From assembly GCA_001414345.1 (NCBI GenBank), contig LLCB01000106.1, positions 1-64,000 of the forward strand: a stretch of DNA of 64,000 nt. The letters run 5' to 3'. The notes under the pieces were generated by a model. That model did no database searches. It was not told where the DNA came from and saw only the letters and a program-made list of their open reading frames with translations. The stretch comes from Hymenoscyphus infarciens (taxonomy: Eukaryota > Ascomycota > Leotiomycetes > Helotiales > Helotiaceae). The translations under genes were made by a program, and so were the position numbers. Shown one piece after another: positions 9,949 through 22,147 of this stretch. Within the stretch, counting starts at the first letter, position 1; each line of letters begins with the position of its first letter.

Positions 9949-12900
9949 TTCTACTAATGGAACAGATACCGATGAGTTAATGAAGGATGATACCAATTTT
10001 GCATAAGGGGTCGTATTTTTTGGATGGTTGGGCGAAAAAAACAATGGGTATATATTGACAGGAGGTGGAAAACTTGGGGCATCACGCAAATCTTTTGGGG
10101 CAACAACAGTGAGGCTGGAACTCAGCGGCACTGTTCAATTTTTTGCCACAATTTCGGATCTCCCGTTGAGCATACATACCACTTATTGACATAACTTGAG
10201 ATCTCGGTGTTCTGCGCAGCTGTATCTCGCAGTGCATGCCGAGGTGTGGCCTCGGCCAAGTCTCCTTTAGTCAAGGGGCTGGCTCAACTAGCTGAGGTCT
10301 CTGAACATACATATGAAAGATGTTCTGCAAAATTTACAAAATCTTCACAATGACAAACCCAAGGGTTATACTCTCATTTCAAGCTCGCTCGCCAACTTTA
10401 CGAACTCTTGTCCGACTGACTTCATGATTTTCATGACTCCCACAGATCCCCACGCTATCCCTGATTCACCCCACGACCTCGAGACATCAACCAGAACAAG
10501 CGATTTGAAGTCAAAGACAGACGCCGGGCGATTCTTGACGCAATTGCACATCGACCATTTCCAAAGAAAGATCATTCAATTACTGCTGCCTTCATTCACT
10601 GCCTTCATTACAACGGCGTGTCCGAGAACCCCGCGGGCCACTCGGATTTTCATTCGACACAGTCAGCCGAAAATCGCGCGAAGGTGAGGCGAAGCAGATT
10701 TTGCGGAGATCTTTTTGGATCACGTTTTTCACCGAAACAACTTCATTTAACCTGGATTGATTGGACGCCTTACGAGATTTCGAAGCGGGGCCCTGGTGCA
10801 AGGCTGTTGCTTGGACCTTTTGACATTTTCTTCACCTAGTTGGCGCAAGGCAGATTTTCTCGATGTCACTTTTCTTTCCATGCACAACATCCATCGATAT
10901 TCGTCGACCTTCATGGTAACGAGAGCACTATCGTTAGCCTCAATTCAGCAGAGCTTCTGGGGATTTGCGGGCCATTACCCTGGACCCACAGTCAATCGTA
11001 TTTACGCCTATGAGAAAATGGAATCTCGACGTGCATCAACTATTGTTTTACCTTCGGACCTCAAGATTGATACCTCATATCGACATTTTTTGCTCTGATT
11101 TTCCCCTCCACCAAACGGTGCAGGTATTTGTAACTGGCCAGGAGTAAAATATCATTATTTTGCTCCCGTGGTCAAGTCAATTTTCCGAAGTGTTAAGAGT
11201 ATATTTCTTCTGCTCGGGCAAGTGCCTCGAGAGCGGAGACTATAGTCTCGAATTCCTGCAACACTCATTGCTCTCAGAGTATTAGGATCATGAAACATTT
11301 CCTCTTCAAATGTTGAGGCTGAAAGGAATATGCAGATGATTGTTTCGTCGCCTGGTCGAGCTGAGAAAAACGACTGAACAGAGTCATATCCATTTGGTGA
11401 CTTGCATATAGGCATATATACAATTCAAGCAAATATCCCACGTCCTCCAGCCTGAGGCCGGGAAAGGCAGAGTCAGCGATTGGAGCAAATACGGAATAGG
11501 CTGCGGGGACCAGTAAGAATGCTCGGTTTCAGGGAGAGATCTCAACCTACTTTTAGGTGTCTATTGAGTTACTAGGCGCAAGCTTCCCATCCGATCATCA
11601 TCATGTTTTACCGGGAGTCATGAGTTGGTAAAGGGGTGGAAGCTAGATGGGACGACAATATGCATTGTCGCATGCAGGGTAATCCGAGCTAGTGGAAGTT
11701 TGTGGAACTAGAGGGCATCTACTCATCTGTTTCCGTTGTTGGATTTAGACACCGAGACGGTCACGTTTTGGGAAGCTGCCGCGGCATGCACAGGGGCATA
11801 CAGCTTCCATACGCCGCCAAACCACCGCCAGACGTTTATTTGTCCGGTACTTGGGATCGTTGGTGTTGGAATGGTGCAACGGGTTTGCGCGAGCTTCCGG
11901 AGATCCATGCAAGGTCACGCCCCACGATTCCACACACAGCCTGCGTCTTCTTCCCAGAGACGGGACTCAGCGATCTGGATTGACGGATTACTGCTTCGTC
12001 CGCCATGAGCTCGAGGAGTCAACTACGAGCAATGAGTGGCTTCCGCCGACCGAGGGTTGCTGTATGCAAGTGCAAGCTCCCGGAGATCCAAAATGGGTTA
12101 ACTGCAGTGCTGCATACCTTATGGTGTGGACGACTTCTGTAAGTGCCAGATGTCAAATGGGCTTTCTCATTCCACCCCACCATAGCTCTCCATCGGTTTG
12201 TGTGTTTCCGAGACAAACAATCCGAGTAGTGTCCACTCATTACCCACGTTTCTGAGAGCTCCAAGGTTGGATTCTAAATGCGTCCGCAGTCAACTGTCGA
12301 CCGTTGAGCGGTGATGATGCTGACCCTCGCTCGCTTGTTGGCGAGCAGACCGCAGCAGCCAGCCCCACCTTTGGCCGCATTCCCATCCATGCCGCATGCC
12401 ATCCGTCTCCCATCTCGAACAGTCAACGACCGATCGTACTTCGTACCTGAATCACCATCATCACCACCACACACGAACACTTCGAACCCTCATCGTTGTC
12501 TGATTCTGGTCCCGGGCGCCTCTCTCCCTTACCCACACTATCACTCTCCTCGCCCGGGTCTGCCCCTTTTGCCCTCGGATTCCTGCTCCTCTCTCCCCCC
12601 TTTGCTTGACATGCCCCATTCCCTACGCGTCAACTACTTCCCCCCAGTCTACTCGTACACGGTGCAGGTAGTCTGACCCCGTCGGATGCACAAGGCCTGC
12701 TCCGCCATACTTTATTCTCCATTGTTTGGCATCTCTGGCTCCGTCACTAACCTGAAGGAACTGACCGTACCAGATAACTAGGACTCGCTCCCCGATATGG
12801 CGCTATCAGTCATTGCCAGGGGGAGGAGCTGCTACTCGAGGCTGATAACCTTTCTTACCACACATATCAGCTCTTTTCACAACCCCTGGCGAGCCACCAA

Positions 12901-13431
12901 GGACAGACCACCAGTTTGGGTTCTTACCTAGTCTGACGTCGAGGTCCCGGCGCAGGATCCATCCACCTTTCTGAATCTTATGTCGACTTGCCAACAATAA
13001 CTCACCCTGGTACTCTCAACTCAACTCACCCCTCCACCCACCTCCCCCCTGCTTCCTATTCCTGCAAGTCTGCATATTCCCAACTACACTCGTTTCTGTC
13101 TCCACTCAAAGCTGCCTAATGTCTTCGAGGAAGCCTCTCTCGTTGAACTCTTTGGAGTATAAGGCAGTCACATCCCCAACTTACCAGATGACTCTTTGCA
13201 TCACATTGCCTCAGTCGTCAATTTTTCTTAGACTTTGTTCCCCAGGCTTCTTTTTTCCAGTCACTCAGTTTGTTAATATATTTCATAGCTTTACTGCCGT
13301 TCATCTCAAGCTCTTTTCTAATTTCACTTGCTCATCAATTACCCCTCCACCAACTCGTTACCCCACTACCAATCGTCAAAAGTAACATTCCAGCCAAATC
13401 AACAACAAACATCACCACAAACACCATCGAG
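9949..13431. other. Intergenic region with decayed repeat, no convincing gene
   Basis: 3.5 kb with only short frames on both strands. 11110-11311 shares collinear blocks with 22855-23107 (listed separately). 12480-13430 is strongly C/T-rich on the plus strand, the usual look of a fungal promoter and 5' leader, and leads into the small gene at 13432. One minus-strand frame at 11155-11415 has protein-like composition, but no family was recognised. Confidence 0.5.
11110..11311. repeat. Ancient dispersed repeat, copy 1
   Basis: Contains GGTGCAGGTATTTGTAACTG (11115-11134), GAATTCCTGCAAC (about 11252) and TTTCCTCTTCAAATG (about 11297). The same three blocks occur in the same order at 22855-23107, with about 44 bp between the last two blocks in both places. 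The copies are strongly diverged, and what the parent was is unknown. Confidence 0.5.
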
Positions 13432-13686
13432 ATGTGCTACCTCGTCGTTGAGAAGTACTCGGTTTGCCGATGCGTTTACTACAAGCATAACATCGATATG
13501 TGTGCTGCATACGGAACATCGGGGCATCCGATACAAGAAAGGACCGTCCTCGTCGGGTACGCCTGTGAAAGACACTCCAACTCACAACAAGAGGCATCAT
13601 CATCGGCTGGTGGATACTCGGATTCAGGCTATGGCACAGCAAGCCACGGGTCTCATAGACACTCATCTCGACGACACCGTCGGTGA
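13432..13686 (+). CDS. Small conserved Cys-containing protein, function unknown
   Basis: An 84-residue protein with no introns. The N-terminal half, MCYLVVEKYSVCRC...YYKH...C...VLVGYACERH, resembles a small protein family I recall as widespread in Pezizomycotina but without known function. Cys at 2, 12, 14, 24 and 45 plus His19 and His48 could bind metal, which is inference. The C-terminal half is low-complexity Ser/Gly/His/Arg (GGYSDSGYG, then an RHSSRRHRR tail), probably disordered. The ATG at 13432 was chosen over an in-frame upstream start because family members begin MCY and the upstream part (LLINYPST-type reading) is pyrimidine-leader translation. The CT-rich leader of about 900 bp suggests a long 5' untranslated region, typical of highly regulated fungal genes. 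Confidence 0.75.
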   Translation: MCYLVVEKYSVCRCVYYKHNIDMCAAYGTSGHPIQERTVLVGYACERHSNSQQEASSSAGGYSDSGYGTASHGSHRHSSRRHRR

Positions 13687-16600
13687 AATATATTGCCTTC
13701 GATGACTGGATATTTATGGCATTCGCGACCACTAGCGTCTTTCAAATTCGACCATTGGGTTATATACCTATTCTCCTTTCGAGGCCGGACCACCTCCACG
13801 CCACCTTCTCAGCTCACCATGCTGTTCGTCGGTCACGATCGATTGATGGCACGCTCTGCGCCGCCTTGAAGCCTTCACAACGGCCTTCACGGTTCCCATG
13901 GCCAAGCCCAACTCCCCTCATTTTATATAAGAACACGAATAACAATATTTCACGAAACCATTTACCGAAGACGATACGAATGCCATGATTCTTAAGAGTT
14001 TATCGAGGGCGAATGAAGAAAGGGATATACACAAGGCGCACGCCATTCCACACAACCACACCACCACGGACGTACGACACGATCATTGGAATTTTTTAGC
14101 ATTGCATTAGCGGGTTTCTTTGTTCCAGGCATAGCGTTGGGTATTGGGAGGCATATGGTGTTTTGTTTATTTCTCTGTCTTTCTTTTTTGCGCTTTCTCG
14201 CTGGTTTTTGACTCTTTTCATTTCTCTTTCTCACTTTTCCTTTTTTTGATCAAAAGGATGGGAGCTGGCTTTTTGCATGGGACGGAAATGATACCTTGGA
14301 GTTCTATATGGGGAATTTTTTGGGATTTGGTACTGGACACATTGGTTTTTTTCCACGCTTTGTCTTGATGGACATTGACTTTGGTACTGTTTCCTTTTTG
14401 GGTGAGGTTTGATGCGATCTGAGATTCATCACTTCCTCACTATTTTTCTTATCCTCTTGTTCATCAGATTTATAGGAGCTAGTCTCCCGCTCAGGCAGTT
14501 GTTTTTTTGTAACTCGGAATCTCGGATTAGAGAGAAGGATATGCGTTGTACGCAAGAAACACGGGGATAGGAAAATGCGGGCTGTGCCTGCACGGACCAG
14601 TTAAGAAAGCAGTTATTCAACTCCTTTTGTTTTCCCGCGTCAATTATTTGTCACGAGATTTGTTTATCGTTCCGTATTCGCTGGAAGAGTACGAAGGGTT
14701 CTTCTATCTTTGTAGGCAGGAGGTTGGGAGATGGGGACCATGTGATTCTTTGGCGAATGGCGCAGGCTCAGGCAGCCCTGTTTTTTTTCTGTTCAGTCAT
14801 ACCGAGGAGATGTTGGTGTGACGTGATTGGCTGGTTCCAACACATCACCATTTCACACAGGAGGATTCATGCTAGAAGTGTGTGGGAATAGGATGGGGGC
14901 GGGGAAAATGCCTGGTGTGTTTTTTCTACCGTTCGTTCGCCTCACTCTTTTTTTGGTACCTGATTTAGAGGGGAAATATAATTGAAGAAAAAAACATTAT
15001 GAAATTGTCACGTTATCTTTTCACTCGATCGTTCTTTTGCATTCTGTGGTACCTGTGATGCTTATGAATTTTTTTGAAATTTAAGCTGTCGTTATCTACG
15101 TTCTCTTCGTGGGTCAGGTTCATTGTACGTATTTTCGGGCGTTCATCTAGTGCACCTTTGTCACTGCCTTGGATACGAGTATCGTGTACGTCCATTTATA
15201 TACACGAGATGACGAAGAAAAATGTTTATGCTTTTGGATTGTCAAGGATTTGGACCTGGAATATGTTCATTTGAATGAACTTGAGGGTTGCGGTACCTCG
15301 GTCTTCCGATTTCTTTGGATTGCGGCTTGGTAGTCGGGGCGGTTTTGGGGGGATTTTTTGCTCCTTGTTACTACTGCCTGGTTTACGAGTCTTTTTTTTA
15401 GTACTTTTCATGGAGGGATTGCATTGATGTCATGCTTGTGGTCTCTTTTCTGGTATTGTTTACATGAACGAGGTCGGTTTTGTCCGGGGCCCGAGTTTGG
15501 CTTTGGGCTTGGGCGGATGGGAAGAATGAACTTGGGCGTTGAGGCAGTGTGTGTATATATTTTTCTGCCTTGACATGTATGTTGGATCTCGGGTATTGAA
15601 GATTTTGTGTATTCGCCTTGCATTTTTGATATCAGGAAGGTTTGTACGTGAGGCAGTGTGCATTGTAATATTTTTTTGGGTGTTCGAGAGTATGCCTTGA
15701 CATGGTGCACCTTTGATTTCGGATATTGGAATTGTATATCCATCTTTTCCCTTCTTACTTTTCTTGGTATCCGGCGGAAGGATCTTGACGTTGCTGTAAC
15801 ATGGGGCGGTGGGTTACCGGTGAAATTTTTGTATCCCGGTATTGGGGGTTTCACCTATGCATTGCACTAGAAATCAGATGTGGTGCACAAAGAAGTCTTG
15901 CGGATAGGGCTGAGTTGTTCGATGTGCCTCGGTACTGGCGGTGATTTAGTTTGTGACTGGATCAGGAAAATGATAATGTTTGAGTACAGTGTTGTACAGC
16001 CGTTTCTTCACTCCCTGTATGGGGCTTATGCATTGGAACTCAGATAAAGGAATGCAGAATTGAAGGCCAAGTCCTGCAGATAAGCCTCAGTGCTGCAATA
16101 TACTTTGTGACCGAAAGGAAAGCGACGAAAGATGATCGTTACTAGGAAGAGACATCTCAGTACCGGTACATGGATACTCGGATTGATCAAAAAGGGGAAT
16201 TCTTAGCGAGGGATTTGTGGTTTGGGGGTTCGGGGGTTCGGGTTCCAGACCGAGGTGGTCGGTTTCTTTTGTGTAACGAGGGGAGTAGTTCGCCTTGTCT
16301 GAACTCCGTCGTTCATTTCATGTACCTCCCTCCCTTGCACTCTCGGATTGAAAATCGGATTCCTGTCGCGAGGTTGGCGAGGAGGGAGTTTTGGGGGCGA
16401 GAAATTTGGAGGTGTTCATGCAGTGGTATAGGGCTGAGCTGGGGTGCCTGGCCCCATGTGGACATCGGTCGTACAGCTTTGAGAGATTTATGAGTTTGGG
16501 TTCCCTCCCTCAATTAGGCTGAGGATTGAAAAAAAAGGGAAGGTATTGAGGAAATAACATGCGAAGAGATGGTAGGGAAGTGAGGATTTGTTGACCTTAA

Positions 16601-17568
16601 GGAGACGTATAGCCTTGGATTTTCCTTCCTAAGGGGGAAATAAGGATGTATTTTTCTCTCGTATTGCTGGGTTTGAGGTGTGGTGGTACAACGACGCTTG
16701 TATCAGGAGGCTTAGTTGCAGGTGTTTCGGCAGCGGGTGTGAATCATGTGATTTGTTTGGTTTTTGATAGAGGGGGTTTACGAAGGGCAGTCCAGGATGG
16801 TATAGAGGGACCCTCACTTGGTTTACATACATTTTTGTTCGCTTGCTTATTATGTAGAAAGTGGGGGCTTTGATGCTGTAGTTTTATTTCGCTTGCTCTT
16901 AGTTAAGATTTTTTTATTTAAAAACAATTCAGTTGAACAGCTTTTTGCTTACAGACCCGAGTGATTATTCTGGATGTGTGTGTCTCGTTGAAGTGAGTTA
17001 TGCTCAAAGTTCTAAGCCAATTAGCAAATTTTAAAGTTAGTTACGTTGAATTGTTCAACAAGAGAGCATTATTTGATGCTACTGTAACAAATTAAGGGGC
17101 CTGAAGGGATGAGTTGAAGTCTTAGAATTCATCGCTCCAATTTTGTCTGTAAATCCTGCAAGTAAATAATCATGAGCCGTCTCAATTCCATGATATTTTG
17201 GGAATTCCCAACAGATACCTCCGCCAACACTTCTCCAGCCCTTCGTGAACCGAAGCAACAATGAGTAAATGTTTCCACCGCGATGAAGTTCCTGAATGAG
17301 GGGTAGACTCTTCGTGACAGTATTATTTGATGAGAATGGCATGGAGCGAGTACGAATCGATTTCAGTCTTATGCTAGTAGTTGTGTGGCTTGATTTGAAC
17401 CATGCGATGGGCACAAGGAGAGTTCTGATATTGGATAAATGGTTGTTGCGATATATCGTGATGGCTTCAAGGATCGATACAGCACCCGGGGAACTTGAAA
17501 CTTCCATGAGAATGAGAACAGACATTTTGGAGGCAATACAATACTAACAAATAACGGTAGTCTATAAA
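13687..17568. other. Gene-poor region, no feature supported
   Basis: 3.9 kb of normal composition with only short frames. 13687-15870 has many T-rich runs, consistent with the 3' flank of the small gene. A 148-residue minus-strand frame (17525-17079) ends in protein-like sequence but has no recognised domain. Spliced or non-coding genes cannot be excluded. Confidence 0.4.
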
Positions 17569-17826
17569 CTACCCCCACCACCACCTCCCTAGAATAAAAA
17601 GACCTCCTAATACACAGCAGATAAGAACACCTCTGACGACGGTTCTTTCCCTTTTCTCTCTCCCCTTCCGGCGTTGAGCCTGTTGGTAGAACGCTTTACT
17701 CTGCAGTTCTAGCCCAGGTTGTGGTTCTGACATCCGACATTGTGACGGGCGTTCGAGAATTCTTTCCCGCATTGCGAGTAGTTGTTCGCGTGCTTCATCT
17801 TGCGGTGGTGGGGTTTCTGTCCTCAT
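17569..17826 (-). CDS. Putative small tail-anchored membrane protein
   Basis: An 85-residue frame with A at -3 of the ATG. Residues 1-60 are charged and helix-prone (EAREQLLAMRERILERP, then QRRKGREKRER). Residues 64-81 (VRGVLICCVLGGLFILGR) form one hydrophobic segment followed by RWWWG at the very end, the layout of a tail-anchored or single-pass protein. No family is recognised. Support is the coherent charged-then-hydrophobic architecture; against it are the short length and no neighbour context. Confidence 0.4.
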   Translation of the reverse strand: MRTETPPPQDEAREQLLAMRERILERPSQCRMSEPQPGLELQSKAFYQQAQRRKGREKRERTVVRGVLICCVLGGLFILGRWWWG

Positions 17827-20133
17827 TCTGGATTATTCTGGAGGGGGAGATATATGGTTATTGATTTTGGTGTTGTACTTGATCGTGCTTGAGAAATGGG
17901 TTGTAGATTGCATCAATAAGGGATCGGTGTGGGGACGTGAAAAGGGGTGGCTTCGAGGCTGTTGGTGAGGCCGTTGGTTGCCTGGTTTTTTTGGGCGGGT
18001 GATTGACTTACTGTGGTATACTAGACCAGTTAGTGTAGAAAGTGGACCTTCATAATAAGCATAAGAGTCAAGAATGTAGATCGTACTAATGATGAGAGTG
18101 GAATTGGGAAGTTAACAAGCGTTGTGGTTTCGACGTCAAGAGGGGTGCAACACCCTTTCTGGTTCACCGCTCTCGGGTCCGGGACGAGGGTATTAATAAA
18201 AGTATAGCTCAACACAACAAAATCGGAAAAGCTATTCAAAAAGTTCTGATTATAGCAAAAAGAGCAGTGAATTCATACAATTCTCGCGACTTGTTATTTA
18301 AAAGGGTCATCGAGATATCTAGCTTCGGGTCTGGTGGTATTTTCGTGGTCAGTCTGCGCTTTGGGATGTGCAACAAAATGAAGAGAAAGTCCGAAAGCGG
18401 ATTACCGTTAGGCGCTGGTAAGAGGCTAGACAGAGTTTGTGTTAGCTTCAAGTAAAGTTACCTTTGCAGGAAGGAGCGATCTCGAGTTTGGTGGACGGTC
18501 AGAGTCGAGAGTCGATCCGTGGTCAAGGGTTGAAAGGAAGGAACTACCTTATGTTCGGTTGGTAGACGGGTTAAGAGGGAGGTCTAAGGTCAATTCCATG
18601 TGGCAGGTAAGGCAAGAGGGAAGGAGCGACCTAGTGGGGTCAGTGAGGTTCAAGTCGAGGGTTGAAGAAGGAGCGCCTTTGGTACACAACGCAATCACAA
18701 AAACGCCATCCCAGTATGAAACTCAGATGGCCAACCCTCTAGCACCGAAGCAACAATTAACCAAACCATCTTTCAAAAGAAAAATCACTAAAACAAGGAA
18801 CCAGCACCAATGCAGATTTCTCTATCCACGAACCACCATAGAAAACGAACCCCTCCCGAAATCGCAAAATCGGGATCACAAGACCACCTCTCCGATTTCA
18901 ATACATCGTCCAACTATTTTAGAAACAAAAAGCCGCGCAGTCCTGACGCAGTCATACGGCGAAACTAACATACATAGCTCCGAGGCAACAAATGCTTGTC
19001 CAGCTGAGAAGATACCCCCACCAACCAAGGCTCTGCGATACTGAATGATCGAAAATACGACATGCAACATATACGTCATAAGATATTTGGTGGCTGATGA
19101 GGGGTCTTCAGACCTATACCTCGTACCTGACAGAAGGGTTTACGAGGTACAGGCAGAGTGTTGGAGATATATTTGTGTAAGATTCAATCTAGAGAACTTC
19201 TGCTTTACCGAAAACTTGGTTTTTGGGATTGGTTCGGGCGTTTGATGGCTGGAACCTTGCTTGAAAGTTTGTGGCTGAGATGTTAAGTGCTTAGAAGAGT
19301 TGGAATTGATTCTCGATTGATTGGAGGGCTAGAATAAGTTCGGGTGTGGCGGATAATTCATATACATGATCATGTAAGCTTAAGATATATAGCTTATATG
19401 TTGCGTAAACGCGTGTTTGATGTTGGTATATCGTAACCAATGATCTTTCTGGTGGCAGCGCGATCCTTTGTTTCTTAGGATTTACCTGTGAGTGTAAGAG
19501 TAGATGATGTCGCTTTACCCGCCAGAATTGGGTTCTTAATAGCTGAATTATATTAGTCCCGACTGCAATTTCATGGTCACCTCGTTGTGTCTGTGTATTC
19601 TGTTCCACGCCATGGAAGGTAAACTGTTGCAAGAGTTTCTTTCCTTGCTCTGCGTAGCCGAGCTTTCTTGTTACTCGAGTACTTCGAAGGTCATCATCCA
19701 AAGGTGTCAGAATAATCTGAGGACAAGACTTCAAAATAGTCCGGTACAGTACCTTGAATTATGCTAGACTATGTGAAAGATGAAAAGCTAGAACTATGAC
19801 TTGCTAAAACCTCGTATGAAAGTTATTGAGATTGGATTTTTGATGATGGAGTGATTTGCAATTGAACCACCCTCCCTGCCATAGTTTACCGCAACACTTA
19901 TGGGATGGAAGCTACTAGTTTGGTTGAAAAAATAAACAAGGACTTTTTGAAAATCGAGTGTTGCTGAAAACTCGTAGTTAATAATACCTGAAGTGCAAGT
20001 TTACTTACTGCTATGTAGAGATCGTTCAACTGAGGTCTCATGTATCCCATAGTAATAAACGTTCTTCACTTGTTTTCACACAATCACATTGTCTCATTCA
20101 TCTCATGGAGCTATGTCAATTATAATACATTCA
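17827..20133. other. Gene-poor region, no feature supported
   Basis: 2.3 kb upstream of the small membrane-protein frame and downstream of the PPR gene. It holds a minus-strand 147-residue frame (19734-19291) and a plus-strand frame of 201 residues (18439-19044) that lacks an ATG at its start; neither resembles a known protein. The last few hundred bases before 20133 are likely the PPR gene 3' flank. Confidence 0.4.
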
Positions 20134-22147
20134 TTAATTACTTTTGGCTTCCAATCCACTATCTTCCGCCAGAGGTTCTTCCTTCTTACCAAAATTTTGT
20201 TCGAGGAGGTTATACATGTCATCCAACCACTTTCTACTCGCCTTCTGTCCCCTATACAACCTCGTAGAAATATGATCCAGAATCAACCTGGCCCTTTCAT
20301 CCCCAGCCTCAGCACACCTCTGGACCATCAACCCAGCGGTTCCCCTCCTCATCCACCATCCCCTCTGTCCATTCTCAAATTTATCCTTCCCGATTTCGAT
20401 CATTTCTTCTAGATACCTAAAGGCATCCTCGTAATCGTCCTCTTTCAGACAAACCATGATGAGTCGATCGTAGGTCAGGTAGTCAGCTTTTATTCCTGCC
20501 GCTGTCATCTCAGAAACAAGAAACATGGCTGTACTTTTCATGTTGTCATGTTTTTCGGCTCCTTGAAATAAGATGTTGAACGTTTCTGTGCTTGGTCCTG
20601 CTGTGCAAAATTTATGCAGTTCTCTGTAATACCCCATAGCTTCTTCAAAGTTGCCATTGGCAATAGCTCCTTCGATGATGACGTTCAAAGCTGCGACATG
20701 AACGGGATGCCCCTTTTCAAAAAGATCTCTCACAACATCCCAGGCTTTCCTTGGTCGGGAAGGTGATGCAGACAGATATGCGTAAATCGGACGAGTAGAG
20801 GAAGATTGAGGTTCAATTTTAGCCTTCGCCATGATGTTCAGAATCCGAAAAGAGGTAGTGAGATCTTCAGCCCCTGTGTAAGCGGCAAGAAGAGCTTCAA
20901 AATGAAATGCAGAGAGAGCCGTACGACGTGAAGAGAGACGCTTGACAGCCGCAGTTGCAAGAAGCGGATCAGCGTATCTCGCGGCAAGATTGAGAACATT
21001 CGCACAGATGCCATCGGATGGATTGATGTACGACGAACTAACACGGAGATTCCAGATATATTTTGTGCCCTCGTACTAGAATCTGTGTTAGTTGGAGGGA
21101 AGAAGGGTATAGAGGAAATACGCACATGAAAAGCACGGCTAAACTTGTCAAGCATATAGTACCAAACGGGTGGTGCTATATTCTTCCTAACATTTTGGAA
21201 CCTATAAATGAGTAACTGCAGAGCCTCATCAAGTTCCCCCGCATGGCACAACTGGTATATAAAAATATCGTATAACCACGCTTGGACAGGAATCTCGTCC
21301 GAGTGCATCTGATCTAGCTTGTCCATGGCTAATTCAAATTGTCGGTCACGTAAAAGTCCAGTAACTAGATTATGCCAACCTTCGGGGGAAAGTCCAAACC
21401 ATCGTTCCTTCATCTCTTGTATCATTTCGGTTCGTAGGAGGTAGTCAGGATGGATTGCCAGTACCTGTTTGATTTGTTAGAAAATTCCCCTCAACACGGA
21501 TACCACAGAGGCGATCGGACCTGAAGAACAGAATGATACACCCCAGAATTTAGGCCGATGCCCTCGTCCTTCATTTCTTGCAGCAAGCCTTTTACAGCTT
21601 CAACGCTGCCATGCTCAGCATCGGCATTTGCAGATATGAGCGCCTCATAATGAATGAGTGATGGCGGTTCCCCTCGAGTAGCAATCAAATGCTCCACGAG
21701 ATCCAGTATAGATTGGTATGCCCCCTCTGTATTTCTTATGCGTCGCAACTGATCGTATAGTCGTGAAAGAGGAATGTGGCTGTATTGGTCCGGAGTAACT
21801 TTTTTGATCTTCCTAACCCTGACTCTGTTTCTTTCTTGATATGTGCCGTACGGAGCGAGGGATTCATCGATGGTCTGGGATTGACTTATTTCGCGGATGG
21901 GAGAAGAGCTATGAAAACCTCGGGGTTGCGCAGCTCTTCTGCTATGGGGGTTCGGTCGTCTGGAAGAGATCCGGGAGAAGGCGCGAGTCGAGGTTTGTGC
22001 GAGAGTGATCGCATCAATTGAGGGACACAGGCAGCGCCATAGTCCATCGATTGGTATTCGGAGAGGTGGCATCGAAGTTTGACAGCCCCCAAACACCTGG
22101 AGAGTCGCGATGAAAAGTTCAGGTGGGCCTCGGAGCTTACGCCACAA
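20134..22147 (-). CDS. Mitochondrial pentatricopeptide repeat (PPR) protein
   Basis: Three exons: 22147-21521, 21464-21126 and 21075-20134, introns of 56 and 50 bp, 635 residues. The N-terminus is Arg/Ser-rich and nearly free of acidic residues ([11 protein letters not shown], then [13 protein letters not shown]), a mitochondrial presequence with a likely cleavage region before HSSS. Helical-repeat segments with PPR character include [34 protein letters not shown] and the [17 protein letters not shown] stretch. Such proteins bind organellar RNA or mitoribosome; which transcript is not predictable here. A second Met at residue 26 gives an equally good presequence and may be the real start. The first donor is GTCCGA, a weak site, but it is the only one keeping [17 protein letters not shown] in frame. 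No close operon-like neighbours. Confidence 0.83.

Noticed and set aside
17079..17525. 148-residue minus-strand frame
   Set aside because: The C-terminal half looks protein-like (GGGICWEFPKYHG) but nothing is recognised and no upstream exon could be joined.
18439..19044. 201-residue plus-strand frame
   Set aside because: Opens with GTG, has no well-placed ATG, is compositionally like translated purine-rich repeats, and has no recognisable domain.
19291..19734. 147-residue minus-strand frame
   Set aside because: Protein-like in places but no family, intron or context support; left as unassigned.
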